DNA of 64,000 nucleotides from Lepus europaeus (lineage: Eukaryota; Chordata; Mammalia; Lagomorpha; Leporidae), in the NCBI RefSeq assembly GCF_033115175.1, contig NC_084827.1:146375701-146439700 (forward strand), in the 5' to 3' direction. Every line of letters begins with the position of its first letter. Position 1 is the first letter of the stretch. Below the pieces are notes generated by a model, which saw only the letters and a list, made by a program, of their open reading frames with translations, was not told the origin of the DNA and did no database searches. This document shows positions 20,781 to 31,982 of this stretch, piece after piece. A program made the translations under genes and the position numbers.

Positions 20781-21066
20781 AGATTTATTGATTTATTTTA
20801 AAGGCAGAGTTAGAGAGAGACAGAGATCTTCCATCCATTGGTTCACTCCCCAAATAGTTACAATGACCAGGGCTGGGCCAGGCCGAAACCAGGAGCTTCT
20901 AGGTTTCCCACGTAGGTACAAAGGGCTCAAGCACTTGGGCGGACCTCTGCTGACTTCCCAGGTGCTTTAGCAGGGAGCTGGATGGGAAGTGGAACAGCTG
21001 GGACTTGAACTGGGACTTGAAATGACACCAGCATTGGCTTAACCTTCTATACCACAATGCTGGCCA
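20781..21066 (-). mobile_element. C-repeat SINE, older
   Basis: From AGATTTATTGATTTATTTTAAAGG to CTATACCACAATGCTGGCC. GGGACTTGAACT is locally duplicated near 21,000-21,020. Confidence 0.88.
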
Positions 21067-21254
21067 CTCTGACAGATATTTGAAACTTTCTAACATTGGT
21101 ACCTGTCATTTCTCTATGGCCAAATGGTTTATTGCTAGAGAAGGAAAACTGGGCGAAGAGTTAACTGTGAAATTTATTTTTGTGGCTTCCTTCCTCTTAC
21201 TTGAATTTGCTTTAATAAATTGTCAAATAGATATATTAAAAAGTAGAGATAAAA

Positions 21255-21475
21255 TTATAATAACATAAAGGTTAAGAGAAAAGGGTTTGGGTAGACAGTT
21301 TGGATTTGATACCTGTTTTGCTGCTTAGAAGCTGGATGCTATGGGGAGGCCAATAACGTTCTGATCCTTAACTTTTTGTCTTTAAAATGGGTGATGATGA
21401 TAGAGTTAATGATGGTAGGGATTAAATGAGAGAAAACTGAAAAATATTCAGCACATAGCACCTCTGTATAAAATT
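21255..21475 (+). repeat. MIR, nearly complete
   Basis: AAAGGTTAAG head, TTGGATTTGATACCTG, CTTAACTTTTTGTCTTTAAAATGGGTGATGATGATAG, GGGATTAAATGAGA and CAGCACATAGCACCT follow MIR from end to end. Confidence 0.75.
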
Positions 21476-21920
21476 TGGCTAATGTAAGTCATTAGTTTTA
21501 CTATGGTTTTATTGGGTATAGCATAAATTGGAAGTGTAATGAGTTTTCCTCGTTATGTGAAATTTTCTTTTTTAAATAAGTATAGTTTTATTTATTTTGT
21601 AATTACTGATTTTTCCCCAGAAACCTTTTATTTAAGGTATACAAATTTTATGCATTTCATATACAACTTTAGGAACATAGTGATTCTTCCCACTGTACCT
21701 GTCCTCCCGCCCGCACTCCCATCCTTCTTTCTCCTCCTCTCCTATTCCCATTCTTACTTTTTACTAAGAATGAACTTTATACACATAAAATTAACTCCAT
21801 ACTAAATAAAGAGTTGAGCAAAACGTATGAGAGAAAACTGTTTTTCAACAGTCAAGACAAGGGCTGTTCAAAGTCATCACATCTCAAAGTGTCAATTTCA
21901 CTTCTATGGATTACTTTTTA

Positions 21921-22248
21921 TTTTTTTTTAAAGATTTTATTTATTGGAAAGAGTTACACAGAGAGAGAAGGAGAAGCAGAGAGAGAGAGGTCTTCCATCT
22001 GCTGGTTCACTCCCCAGGTAGCTGCAACAGCCGGAGGTGTGCCAATCCGAAGCCAGGAGCCAGGAGCTTCTTCCTTGTTTCCCATGCGGGTACAGGGGCC
22101 CAAGGACTTGGGCCATCTTCCACTGCTTTCCCAGGCCATAGCAGAAAGCTGGATCGGAAGTGGTATAGCTGGGTCTCAAACTGGCGCCTATATAGGATCC
22201 CGGCGCTTCAGGCCAGGGCGTTAACCCGCTGCGCCACAGCACCGGCTC
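21921..22248 (-). mobile_element. C-repeat SINE, older, first of a tandem pair in the L1 3' UTR
   Basis: TCTATGGATTACTTTTTA at 21,903-21,920 recurs as TCTATGGATTGCTTTTTA at 22,586-22,603, beyond the second copy. The pair therefore sits within one duplicated L1 target. Confidence 0.92.
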
Positions 22249-22584
22249 TGCTTTTTTTTTTTTTTTTTTTAAGGTTTATTTTTTATTTATTAGAAAGAGC
22301 TACAGAGAGAGGTAGAGACAGAGAAGTCTTCCATCCTCTGGTTCACTCCCCAGATGGCCACAATGGCCAGAGCTAGGCCAATCCGAAGCCAGGAGCCAGG
22401 AGCTTCTTCCAGGGCTTCCACGCATGTGCAGGGGCCCAAGGACTTGGGCCATCTTCCACTGCTTTCCCAGGCCATAGCAGAGAGCTGGATTGGAAGTGGA
22501 GCAGCCAGGACTCGAACCGGCACCCATATGGGATGCCGGCACTTCAGGCCAGGGCGTTAACCTGCTCTGCCACAGCACTGGCTC
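22249..22584 (-). mobile_element. C-repeat SINE, older, second of the tandem pair
   Basis: Own T-rich tail (22,251-22,272) followed by GGTTTATTTTTTATTTATT. The head CTGCTCTGCCACAGCACTGGCTC ends at the shared right-hand target copy. It probably inserted near the end of its neighbour. Confidence 0.92.
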
Positions 22585-23107
22585 CTCTATGGATTGCTTT
22601 TTAGGTGCTCTATTATTGTTAGATCAGGGAGAACATAGTATTTGAACTTTTGGGACTGGCTTATTTCACTAAGTATAATGGTTTCCAGTTACATCCATTT
22701 TGTTGCAAATGACAAGATTTTCTTTCCTTTTTTTTACTGCTGGGTACCATTCTATGGTGTACATATCCCATAATTTCTTTATCAGGTCTTGAGTTGACAG
22801 ACATTTGGGTTAATTCTATATCTTAGCTATTGTGAATTGAGCTGCAATAAACATGGGGATAGAGATAACGCTTCCATATACTGATTTCATTTCCCTTGGG
22901 TAAATTCCCAGAGTGGAATGGCTGAGTCATGTGGTGGGTCTATATTCAGATTTCTGAGGTATCTCCATAGTGTCTTCTACAGTGACTGTACCGGTTTACA
23001 TTCCCACCAACAGTGAATTAGGTTGCCTTTTCCCTCACATCCTTGCCAGTCTTTGTTGTTTGTTGATTTCTGTATGGAAGCTGTTCTGAAGTGAGGTGAA
23101 ACCTCAT

Positions 23108-23131
23108 TGTGTGTGTGTGTGTGTGTGTGTT
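23108..23131. repeat. (GT)n microsatellite
   Basis: About 12 GT units at the junction of L1 sequence (ACCTCATTGTG) and the next SINE. Confidence 0.9.
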
Positions 23132-23496
23132 TGTAAGATTTAGTTATTTATTTGAAAGTCAGAGTTACACAGAGAGAGGAGAAGAAGAGGCAGAGAGAGA
23201 GAGAGAGAGAGAGAGATTGGTTGGTCGGTCGGTCGGTCAGTCGGTCTTCCATCCACTGGTTTACTCCCCAAATGCCGCAACAGCCAGAGCTGTGCTGACC
23301 TGATGCCAGGAGCTTCTTTCAGGTCTCCCATGCAGGTGCAGGGGCTCAAGAGCTTAGGCCATCTAGTACTGCTTTCCTAGGCCATAGCAGAGAGCTGGAT
23401 CAGAAGTGGAGCAGCCAGGTCTCGAAAGAACTGGCACCCACATGGGATGCTGGCACTGTAGGTGGTGGCTTTATGTGCTATGCCATAGCACTGGCC
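23132..23496 (-). mobile_element. C-repeat SINE, older, with (GGTC)n expansion
   Basis: AAGATTTAGTTATTTATTTGAAAG tail, GA tract, then GGTTGGTCGGTCGGTCGG from 23,219 before TCTTCCATCCACTGG. The head ends CATAGCACTGGCC. Confidence 0.92.
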
Positions 23497-23592
23497 AACT
23501 CATTTGGTTTTAATTTCCCTGAGGGCTAGTGATCCTGAGCATTTTTTCATGTGTCTCTTGGCCATTTGGATTTCCTCTTTTGAAAAATGAAT

Positions 23593-23930
23593 GGGGCTGG
23601 CACTGTGGCATCGCGGGTAAAGCCACCGTCTGCAGTGCTGGCATCCTTATGGACACTGGTTTGAGTCCTGGCTGCTTCACTTCCCGCCCAGTTCTCCACT
23701 ATGACCTGGGAAAGCAGTAGAAGAGGGCCCAACTCCTTGGGCCTCTGCACCCATGTGGGAGACCCAAAAGAAGCTCCTGGCTCCTGGCTTCAGATTGGCC
23801 CAGCTCTGGTCATTGCAGCCATCTGGGGAGTGAACCAGTGGATGGAGGACCTCTCTCTTTTTCTCTCTCTTTGCCTCTGCCTCTCTGTAACTCTGCCTTT
23901 CAAAGAAGTAAATACATCTTTTATTAAAAA
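23593..23930 (+). mobile_element. C-repeat SINE, older
   Basis: GGGGCTGGCACTGTGGCATC head. The tail CAAAGAAGTAAATACATC is followed by AAAAAAATGCC, which repeats the L1 target GAAAAATG seen before the head. Confidence 0.92.
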
Positions 23931-24899
23931 AAATGCCTGTTTAAGTTCTTTGCCTATTTCTTAACTGGGTTGGTTGTTTTGTTGTTGTGAGTTTCTTGAG
24001 CTCTTTATATATTCTGGATATAAATCCCTTATCAATTGCACAGTTTACAAATATTTTATCCCATTCTGTTGGTTGCATCTTCTTTTGGTGTTTCTTTTGC
24101 ATCTCAGAAGCCTCTCAATTTGATGTAATCTCATTGGTCGATTTTGTCTTTGTGCTTCTGGGGTCTTTTCCATGAATTCTTCCTATGCCAATATCTTGCA
24201 GGGTTTCCAGTGTTCTCTACTAATTTGATGGTTTTGGGTTGTCTTTGATCTAATTTGAATAGACTTTTGTGTAAGGTGTAAAGTGAGGATCTTGCTTCAT
24301 ACTTTTGCATGTGGAGATCCAGTTTTCCCAGCACTGTTTATCAAAAAGACTGTCCTTGCTCCAGCGATTGATATTAGCTCTTTTCTCAAAGATAAGTTGG
24401 GTGTAGATGCGTAGATTGATTTCTGTAGCTTCTGTTCTGTTCCATTGGTCTGTCCTCTGTTTTTATGCCAGTACTAGGCAGTTTTGCTTATTGTTTTGAA
24501 ATTTGGTATTGTGATGTCTCTGGCTTTGTTTTTGTTGTATAAGATTGCTGTAGCTATTCAGGGTCTCCTGTGTTTCTGTATGAATTTGAGCATCATCTTT
24601 TCTGTATCTGAGAAGAATGTCTTTAATATTTTGATTAGTATCTCATTGAATCTGTAAATTTCTTTTGGACATTTTGATGATACTGATTCTTCCAATCCAT
24701 GAACATGGAAGCTTTTTCCATTTTTTTGTGTCTTCTGTTTCTTTAATGTTTTGTAATTCTCGTTGTAGAGATCTTTGATGTCCTTAGTTAAATTTACTCC
24801 AAGTTATTTGATTTTTTTTTTGTAGCTATTGTGAATGGGATTGATCTTAGAAGTTCTTTCTCAGCCATGGCATTGTGTATACAAAGGCTGTTGATTTTT

Positions 24900-25239
24900 T
24901 TTTTTTTTTTTTGACAGGCAGAGTGGACAGTGAGAGAGAGAGACAGAGAGAAAGGTCTTCCTTCTGCCGTTGGTTCACCCTCCAATGGCCGCCGCGGTAG
25001 CGCGCTGCGGCCGGCGCACCGCGCTGTTCCGATGGCAGGAGTCAGGTGCTTCTCCTGGTCTCCCATGGGGTGCAGGACCCAAGGACTTGGGCCATCCTCC
25101 ACTGCACTCCCTGGCCACAGCAGAGAGCTGGCCTGGAAGAGGGGCAACCGGGACAGGATCGGTGCCCCGACCGGGACTAGAACCCGGTGTGCCGGCGCTG
25201 CAAGGCGGAGGATTAGCCTGTTGAGCCACGGCGCCGGCC
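24900..25239 (-). mobile_element. C-repeat SINE, younger, full length
   Basis: Perfect 15-base target duplication AGGCTGTTGATTTTT (24,885-24,899 and 25,240-25,254) within L1 ORF2. Confidence 0.96.
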
Positions 25240-27494
25240 AGGCTGTTGATTTTTGTATGTTAATTTTATATCCTGCCACTTCACCAAACTCTTTTATGAA
25301 TTCCAGTAGTCGCTTAGTGGAGTCTTTTGGATCCCCTATATATTGAATCATGTCATCTACAAATAGGGACTGTTTGACTTCCTCCTCCTGATTTGTATCC
25401 CTTTGATTTCTTTTTCTTGCCTAATGACTCTGGCTAAAACTTCCAGGACTATATTGAATAGTAATGGTGAGAGTGGGCGTTTTTGTCTGATTCTGGATCT
25501 TAGTGAGAATTCTTCCAACTTTTCACCATTCAATAGAATGCTGGCCATGGGTTTGTCATAAATTACCTTGAATGTGTGAAGGAATGTTCTTTCTATACCC
25601 AGTTTGCTTAGAAATGTCATCATAAAGGATATTATATTTGATCAAATGCTTTCTCTGCATCTTTTGAGATAATCATATGGTTTTTGTTCTTCAGTTTGTT
25701 AATGTGATGTATCACATTGATTTGCAAATATTGAGCCATCCCTGCATACCAGGGATAAATCCCACTTGATCCAGGTGAATGATCTTTCTGATGTGTTGTT
25801 TGATTTGATTGGCTAGTATTTTCTTGAGGATTTTTACATCTGTGTTCATCAGTGAAATTGGTCTGTAGTTCTTTTTCTCTTATATCTTTTTCAGGTTTAG
25901 GAATTAAGGTGATGCTGGCTTCATAGAAAGAGTTTGGGAGGATTCCTTCCCTTTAAATTGTTTTGAGTAGCTTGAGAAGAATTGGAGTTAGTTCTTCTAT
26001 AAATGTCTGGTAGAATTGGGCATGAAACCAGGAGCATGTTGTTCAGTCTCCATGAGTTTAGAAATTCTCCATGTTCTAGAGATTCTTGAGTTGTTGATTT
26101 ACATCTTCATTCCATTGTGGTCAGAAAAGGTGCATGGTATGATTTTTATTTTTTTCTGAATTTGCTAAGAATTGTTTTATGGTCTAGCATGTGGTCTATC
26201 CCAGAGAAAGTTCCAAGCACTGGTGAGAAGAATGTGTATTCTGCATCTGTAGGATGGAAAGTTCTGTAGCTATTCGTTAGGTCCATTTGGTCTGTGGTGT
26301 CAATGTCAATTAACTCTGTTTCCTTGCTGATTTTCTGTCTGGTTGATCTGTCCATTATTGAAAGTGGGGTATTGAAGTCCTCTATTGTTTTGGAGTCTAT
26401 GTCTCCATTTAGATCCATTAACATTTCTTTTAAGTAGCCATGTTCCCTGTAATTTGGATGTGTATACATTTATTATAGTAATTCCTTCCTGTTGAATTGA
26501 TCCCTTAATCATTACATAGTGACCTCAACAGTTTTTGTGTTAAAGTTTATTTTGTCTGGTATTAAGATGGTTACACCAGCTCTTTTTTGGTTTCTGTTAA
26601 CATGCAATATCTTTTTCCATCCTTTCACTTTTAGTCTGCATGTATCTTTGTTGGTGAGATGTGTTTCTAGTCAGCACAAATAGAAGGGTTTTATTTTTAA
26701 TCAATTCAGCCATTCTGTGTCTTAACTGGAGAGTTGAGGCCATTTACTTTCAAGGTGACTATTGATAAGTAATGACTTGGCCCTACCATTTTTCCCTGCA
26801 TTGCCCTACAATGTTCCTATTGTTACTTTGGATTTCCTTTGTACTTTTACTGGGAGATTTTCTGCCTTTACCTTCTTTCTTAGTGATAACCATGTTTCTG
26901 TGTGTAATGCATCCTTAAGCATCTTTTGTAAGGCCGGAAGAGTGGTGACAAATTCTTTCAATTCCTGTTTGTTATGGAAGGTCTTTATTTCACCTTCATT
27001 CATAAATGAGAGCTTTGCAGGGTATAGTATTCTGAGTTGACAGTTTTTTTCTCTTAAGACTTGGACTATATCTCGCCATTCTCTCCTAGCCTGCAGGGTT
27101 TCTGATGAGAAGCCAGCTGTGAGTCAGATTGGAGATCCTCTGAAAGTAATCTGGGCATTTCTCTCATTTTTCTCCTGCCCATTTTAGAATCTTTTCTTTA
27201 TGTTTTATATAGAGAGTTTGACTATAATGTGTTGTGCTGAGGATCTTTTCTGGTCATGTCTGTTAGGAGTACTATGTGCCTCCTGTGCTTGTACCTCCCT
27301 TTCTTTCTCCAAATTAGGGAAGTTCTCAGTAATTATCTAACTAAAAAGTTCTTCCAGTCCATTCTCTATTTCTACACTTTCAGGAACTCTTAAGGTTCAT
27401 TAGTTGGGTTGTTTGATAGTATCCCATAAATCTCCAACACTGTTTTTTAGCTTTCTAATTTCTTATTTTTGGTCTCAATATCCAGAGATTTGTC

Positions 27495-27824
27495 GTCGTC
27501 ATTGTCGTCTTCTTCTTCTTCTTTTTTTTTTTTTTTTGACATGCAGAGTTAGACAGTGGGAGAAACAGAGAGAAAGGTCTTCCTTCTGTTGGTTCACCCC
27601 CCAAATGGCCACTATGGCCAGTGCGCTGCTCCGATCCAAAGCCAGGAGCCAGGTGCTTCCTGCTGGTCTTCCATGCAGGTGCAGGGCCCAAGCACTTGGG
27701 CCATCCTCCACTGCCTTGTAGGGCCACAGCAGAGAGCTGTACTGGAAGAGGAGCAACCGGGACTAGAACCTGGGGTGCTGGCACTGCAGGCAAAGGATTA
27801 GCCTAGTGAGCTGCGGTGCCGGCC
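27495..27824 (-). mobile_element. C-repeat SINE, younger type, with decayed tail
   Basis: Target duplication CCAGAGATTTGTC (27,482-27,494 and 27,825-27,837). The tail has become GTCGTC...TTCTTC before the T-run. Confidence 0.95.
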
Positions 27825-27953
27825 CCAGAGATTTGTCTTCTAACTTGGATATTTTTTATTCTGCCTCACTGAATCCGTTGTTAAGGCTTTCCACTGCATT
27901 TTTATTTGTTCTATTGAATTCTTCATTTTCAATATTTCGTTTTGACTTCAGTC

Positions 27954-28273
27954 TTTTTTTTTTTTTATAAAAGATTGATTTATTGATTTATTTATTTGAA
28001 AGGCAGAGTTACAAAGAGGCAGAGAGAGAGAGAGAGAGAGGCCTCCATCCGCTGGTTCACTCCCCAGATTGGCTGTGCCAATCTGAAACCAGAGCCAGGA
28101 GGGTCTCCCATGTGGGTGCAGGGGCCCAAGCACTTGGCCATTTTCCACTGCTTTCCCAGGCCATAGCAGAAAGCTGGACTGGAAGTGGAGCAGCTGGGAC
28201 TCGAACCCATGCCTATATGGGATGCCAGCACTGCAGGATGCAGCTTTACCTGCTCTGCCACAGTGCTGGCCCC
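27954..28273 (-). mobile_element. C-repeat SINE, older
   Basis: Interrupts L1 ORF1. Flanks TTGACTTC and TTGATTTC match. The body lacks part of the middle (CCAGAGCCAGGAGGGTCTCC). Confidence 0.93.
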
Positions 28274-28429
28274 TTGATTTCTCTTTAAAATCTCAATTTC
28301 ATGGGAAAAATTTTCATTTATGTCATGTGTAGATTTCTTTAATTTGTGAATTTGCTTCTGATTACTTCTAAGTAATCCCATGATCAATTTTTTGAATTCT
28401 GTTTTCTAGCATTCTGGCACATTCTAGAT

Positions 28430-29527
28430 TGAAGTGTTGTTGCATTCCTTTGGGGGCACCATATTGTCTTCCTTATTCTTGTTTCTTGTATTCCTTAATT
28501 TATTTTTAGGAATGTGTGGAGATACTTTTGTTTGTTTGTTTTCCCCTGACAGCTTTTATCTTTGGACTATTACTCTGTGGCTTAGTGGTGTCTCTGCTCT
28601 TTCAGTTAAAACCCAGAGGCGTGTACTGCTTGTGGCCAGGGAGCTCTGTTCAGTGTTCCAGGGTGTGGGCAATGTCCAAGGTGACACCCAAGTGGGGCAT
28701 GGTAAACCCCCCCCCCCTTTTTTTTTTAGAGGGCATTTTGATAAGCTCTCTTGGCATAGTCTTCACACTTACCTCCTCTCCTCCAAGGACACCAAGGCCC
28801 AGGCACGAGCCCCAGTGTGTACAGTATTCATCCAGACTGCTGCAAGAACCACACAAAGGATCCATGCGGTCCTTGGTGTGAGCACGGATCTCACGGCAGT
28901 GACCCTCACCAGGGAATTGGGGAAACCCGAGTGTGTGGAGCCACCCACAGTGACTGCCCAAAGACCAAGCCACATCCTGCACCCTTCCATGCAGCCACAG
29001 TGTTTTCACAGTCCCAGCACACAAGGTTCCCACAGTCACAAGCACCCAGCCTCCTGTCAGTTCTCCCAGCCAGACTCTCCACTGGTTGCTGGTGCAGCTA
29101 TTATGTTATGTCCAAAATGGCGCCTGCCCTCTCTCTGCTGGTTACAGGATGCTGGTGCCTGGTGGTCAGGGAGAGAAATGTGCCCCCTTTTTTTACCTCT
29201 AGGTTGGCGGGTACACTGTCTTCCACAGGGTTCCAGGCTAGACTCATGACATGCTTTTCCTGCACTTTATCGCCAGTGTCTTGGGCTGCTGCGTTCTCGT
29301 CTCACTTCACTCTCCGAAGCTGTTGCTGAGGCTCTCAGCTGCTGGTGTCTTGAATTGTGTGTGTCCACACCCTTAATGTAGACCCACAGTGTCCCTCTAA
29401 TTTGCGTGGAGTTTCCTCTGCAGTTTTCTCCGTAACTCTTCACTGAGATAGCACTCCCCACTTTTTTCCAACTATCTTCCCTAGCCTAGAGCAGTAAGCT
29501 CTCTCCCTTTTCCACCATCTTGGAATC
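28430..29527 (-). promoter_or_regulatory. L1 5' untranslated/promoter region
   Basis: A GC-richer 1.1 kb precedes ORF1 and ends at the CCACCATCTTGGAATCC motif (reverse of an L1 5' start). A C11/T10 junction lies at 28,707-28,727. The opposite strand holds a 245-codon open frame. Confidence 0.7.
28512..29249 (+). other. Antisense ORF (245 codons) in the L1 5' region
   Basis: ATG at 28,512 opens MCGDTFVCLFSPDSFYLW..., which stays open to 29,249 on the strand opposite the L1 and the same strand as FAM117B. It begins with a hydrophobic stretch, then is Ser/His/Thr-rich. I recognise no domain. Position resembles primate L1 ORF0, but homology is not implied and chance openness of GC-rich DNA is the default reading. 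Confidence 0.3.
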
Positions 29528-29549
29528 CTCAAGTAGTTAACTCACTTTT

Positions 29550-29829
29550 AAGTCGTTATTTATTTGAGAGAAAGACAGAGTGAGTTCCCATCAACTGATT
29601 CACTCTCCAAATGCCCTCAGTGTCCAGAATTGTGCCAGCCCAAAGTCAGGAGCTGGGAATTCTCCAGGTCTCCCATGTGTGTGGGAGGAACCCAACTACC
29701 TGAGCCATCAGCATTGCCTCCTAGTATCTGTGCCAGCAGGAAGCTGGGGTTAGGATCCAGACATAAGTATTGAACCCAGACACTCTAACATAGTCCGTGG
29801 ACATCTTTACTAGAGCAAAACATGCCCCA
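29550..29829 (-). mobile_element. C-repeat SINE, diverged variant
   Basis: From CTTTTAAGTCGTTATTTATTTGAG to AGCAAAACATGCCCC. It lies 20 bases beyond the L1 5' end. Confidence 0.82.
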
Positions 29830-29848
29830 TGGTTTATTTTTATTTTTT

Positions 29849-30158
29849 AAAAATTTATTTTATTTTATTTATTTGAAAGAGTTGCAGAGAGAGGTAGAGA
29901 CAGAGAGGTCTTCTATCCACTGATTCACTCCCCAGATGGCCCAACGGCTGGAGCTGCACCGATCCGAAGCCAGGAGCTTCTTCTAGGTCTCCCACATGGG
30001 TGTAGGACCCAAGGGCTTAGGCCATCTTCTACTGCTATCCCAGGCCATAGCAGAGAGATGGATCAGAAGTGGAACAGCTGGGACACGAACCAGTGCCCAT
30101 ATGGGGTGCTGGCACTGCAGGCCAGGGCTTTAACCCGCTGTGCCACAGCGCCGGCGCC
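29849..30158 (-). mobile_element. C-repeat SINE, older
   Basis: TTTATTTTTATTTTT flanks both sides. The head ends GTGCCACAGCGCCGGCGCC. Confidence 0.92.
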
Positions 30159-30161
30159 TAT

Positions 30162-30400
30162 TTTTATTTTTGAATGATAATTATATGTACATTTATGGAG
30201 TATATGTCTCAATACCTGTATATATGGATTGAGGAATTATCAAATCAAGATAATTGTTTAGATGTCATCTCAAATACTTCTCTCTGTTGTGGGAACATTT
30301 AAAATGCATTCGTTTAGCTATTTTGAGATAGACAATACATTATTTTTAACTGTAGTCATCCCCATACTTTGCCCTATGCCTTTCCCATTTTGTTCTTCCG
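30162..30400 (-). mobile_element. Old L1 3' UTR fragment (L1MA-like)
   Basis: ATATGTACATTTATGGAGTATATG, ATCAAATCAAGATAATTG, TGGGAACATTTAAAATGC and TAGCTATTTTGAGATAGACAATACATTATT follow the L1MA 3' UTR in reverse. It carries the preceding SINE. Confidence 0.7.
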
Positions 30401-30639
30401 AAGTTCTTTATAATAAACTGGAAAATGTAAGTGAATTGTTGCTGAGTTTTGTGAACCATTCAGGCAAATTATCAAACCTTAGGAGATGGTTGTGGAAACC
30501 AGATTTATAGCTGGTTGATCATAAAAGTACATGTGGCCAAGACATGTGATTAGCTTCTTAAGTGTGAGGCAGTCTTGTGGGACTGAGCTGTTAAACTGTG
30601 GAATCTGTGCCAACTGGGTTTTTAGGGTCAGAACTGAAT

Positions 30640-30800
30640 TGTTGAACTTCCATTTGGTGTTCAGAAAACTGGGGAATTGGTGGTTGGTATTGGAGAACCC
30701 CAAGATACTATTTAAAAATGCAGATCTTTAGACCCTGCTCTTAGCCTTGGAAGGTCCCTTCTGCACTCCCCAGTGATTTTGCTCTACTCTAAATTAAAAA
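30640..30800. repeat. Possible hAT (MER5-like) fragment
   Basis: TTTAAAAATGCAGATCTTTAGACCCTGC...CCCCAGTGATTTTG resembles the middle of MER5-type elements. Ends cannot be defined. Confidence 0.35.
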
Positions 30801-30939
30801 TTGTTGCTTGAGCCTTCAAGGAAAAAGGTTTTAAAACTCTTCATTAGAGAGATACTTGCATAGTGTTTGTATGTTATTCCTGCAGTGTGGCCGACATGTG
30901 GATAGCAAAGTATGTTCTTAATGATTTTCCCCTTACCTT

Positions 30940-31244
30940 TTTTTTTTTTTTTAAAGATTGATTGATTGATTTGAAAGGCCGAATGACAGAGAGACAGATG
31001 TTGCATCTGCTGATTTCACTGCCAAAATGAGTGCAACAACCTGGGTTGGGTCAGGCTGAAGCAAGAGTTGGTATTCCACCCACGTATCCCGTGTTGGTTG
31101 TAGTGGCCTAAGCACTTGCACCATCATTTACTGTTTTCAGGTTCATTAGCAGGGAACTGGATAGGAAACAGCAGTTGGAGCTCAAGTGGGCTCCAGTATG
31201 AGATAGAAGCAGCAGCCTTAACCCCCTGTGGCACAATGCTAGCT
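30940..31244 (-). mobile_element. C-repeat SINE, diverged
   Basis: T-run, AAAGATTGATTGATTGATTTGAAAGG tail region and head ending GTGGCACAATGCTAGC. Flanks CCTTACCTTTT and CCTTATATTTT. Confidence 0.88.
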
Positions 31245-31980
31245 GTCCTTATATTTTAAGTTGTATATGAATTTTGTTTATTGGAGTGGGGAGTGTGCCA
31301 GTGGCAGCAAAAGGATGAACTTCTTTGGACTAATAAAAGAATCAGGAATGAGGGTACTAGAACTTCATTTTGTCTTTGATGTCTGCTTTCTAGTACATTG
31401 TGAAGTACACAGCTCTATGAATTGAGTGTTTCTCTAATATTTGGAGCAAGGCTGCTAATTTTACACCTTCAGGGGAATCCTTTTGATTTGTGATGTCTGT
31501 ATTTTATAATTGAAAATAAGGCAAAGTAGAACCTTATTCATAATTCTTCACTTTGGCCTGTGGATTTATATTTAATTAAGTTCAATTCTGTAAGTCTGAT
31601 TGAACTACTCTACCTGTTGTTAACTGTTTTAAAGATGTTAAAAAACACAAGGAACTCTAGAGACACTCAAACTAGCCACGTAAGATAGTTATGTAGTATA
31701 TAACAGTAAATGCTCTGAGATCACTGAGAGTCAATAATTCTATAGGACAGAAGTATAGAACTTCTCTTAGGATGTGGCATTAGATTTGGGTTGAAAAGGG
31801 AGAAACAAAACTTTGCAGTTGGAACTTAGAGGTGTGAAAAATCAACCCATGATATTCAGTCCTGTATGACTTAAAAGAGTATAGGATGTTGAGAGGAGAA
31901 AAGGAGCAGTAGAAAAAGAGAATGGAAAAGTAAATTTTCCGAGTGGCCTTGAGTAGAATGTGTGAATTAGAATATATTCC
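31245..31980. other. Intron 1 unique sequence
   Basis: No exon, splice-bounded frame or repeat recognised. Confidence 0.55.
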
Positions 31981-31982
31981 AT

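Larger units (their letters stand above)
22615..26785 (-). pseudogene. L1 ORF2 remnant (endonuclease and reverse transcriptase)
   Basis: The endonuclease part is readable at 26,146-26,785 (GLNSP..., ETHLT, DFNTPLS, YRTFHP, GIDHM). Reverse transcriptase fingers are at 25,650-26,050 ([21 protein letters not shown]). The NGEKLEEF...[16 protein letters not shown] block is at 25,420-25,540, and AGYKINIQKS lies near 25,270. The C-terminal part runs to about 22,615. Roughly 0.8 kb between endonuclease and reverse transcriptase is missing near 26.05 kb, and many stops occur. Confidence 0.85.
26803..28420 (-). pseudogene. L1 ORF1 remnant
   Basis: The C-terminal domain reads EIKTFHNKQELKEFVTTLPALQKMLKDALHTE (26,880-27,000 region). 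Upstream parts are broken by SINEs at 27,495-27,824 and 27,954-28,273. Without those the length is about 1 kb, normal for ORF1, but the frame is disrupted. Confidence 0.75.
21610..29527 (-). mobile_element. Near-full-length LINE-1, dead, carrying seven SINEs
   Basis: Read on the - strand, a 5' region opens at the CCAAGATGGTGG-like end (about 29,527). ORF1, ORF2 and a 3' UTR ending near 21,610 follow. The element is antisense to FAM117B. C-repeats interrupt it at about 21.92, 22.25, 23.13, 23.59, 24.90, 27.50 and 27.95 kb. Host sequence totals about 5.6 kb once these are removed. ORF2 has frameshifts, stops and an internal deletion, so the copy cannot move itself. I could not find a convincing target-site duplication. 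Confidence 0.88.

Noticed and set aside
24794..26785. Reverse transcriptase and endonuclease as a possible active or domesticated gene or a retron-like system
   Set aside because: The text matches L1 ORF2 throughout, with stops, frameshifts, SINE insertions and a deletion. No frame is conserved.
28434..28511. Upstream extension of the antisense L1 frame
   Set aside because: It starts at GTG. The first ATG is at 28,512.
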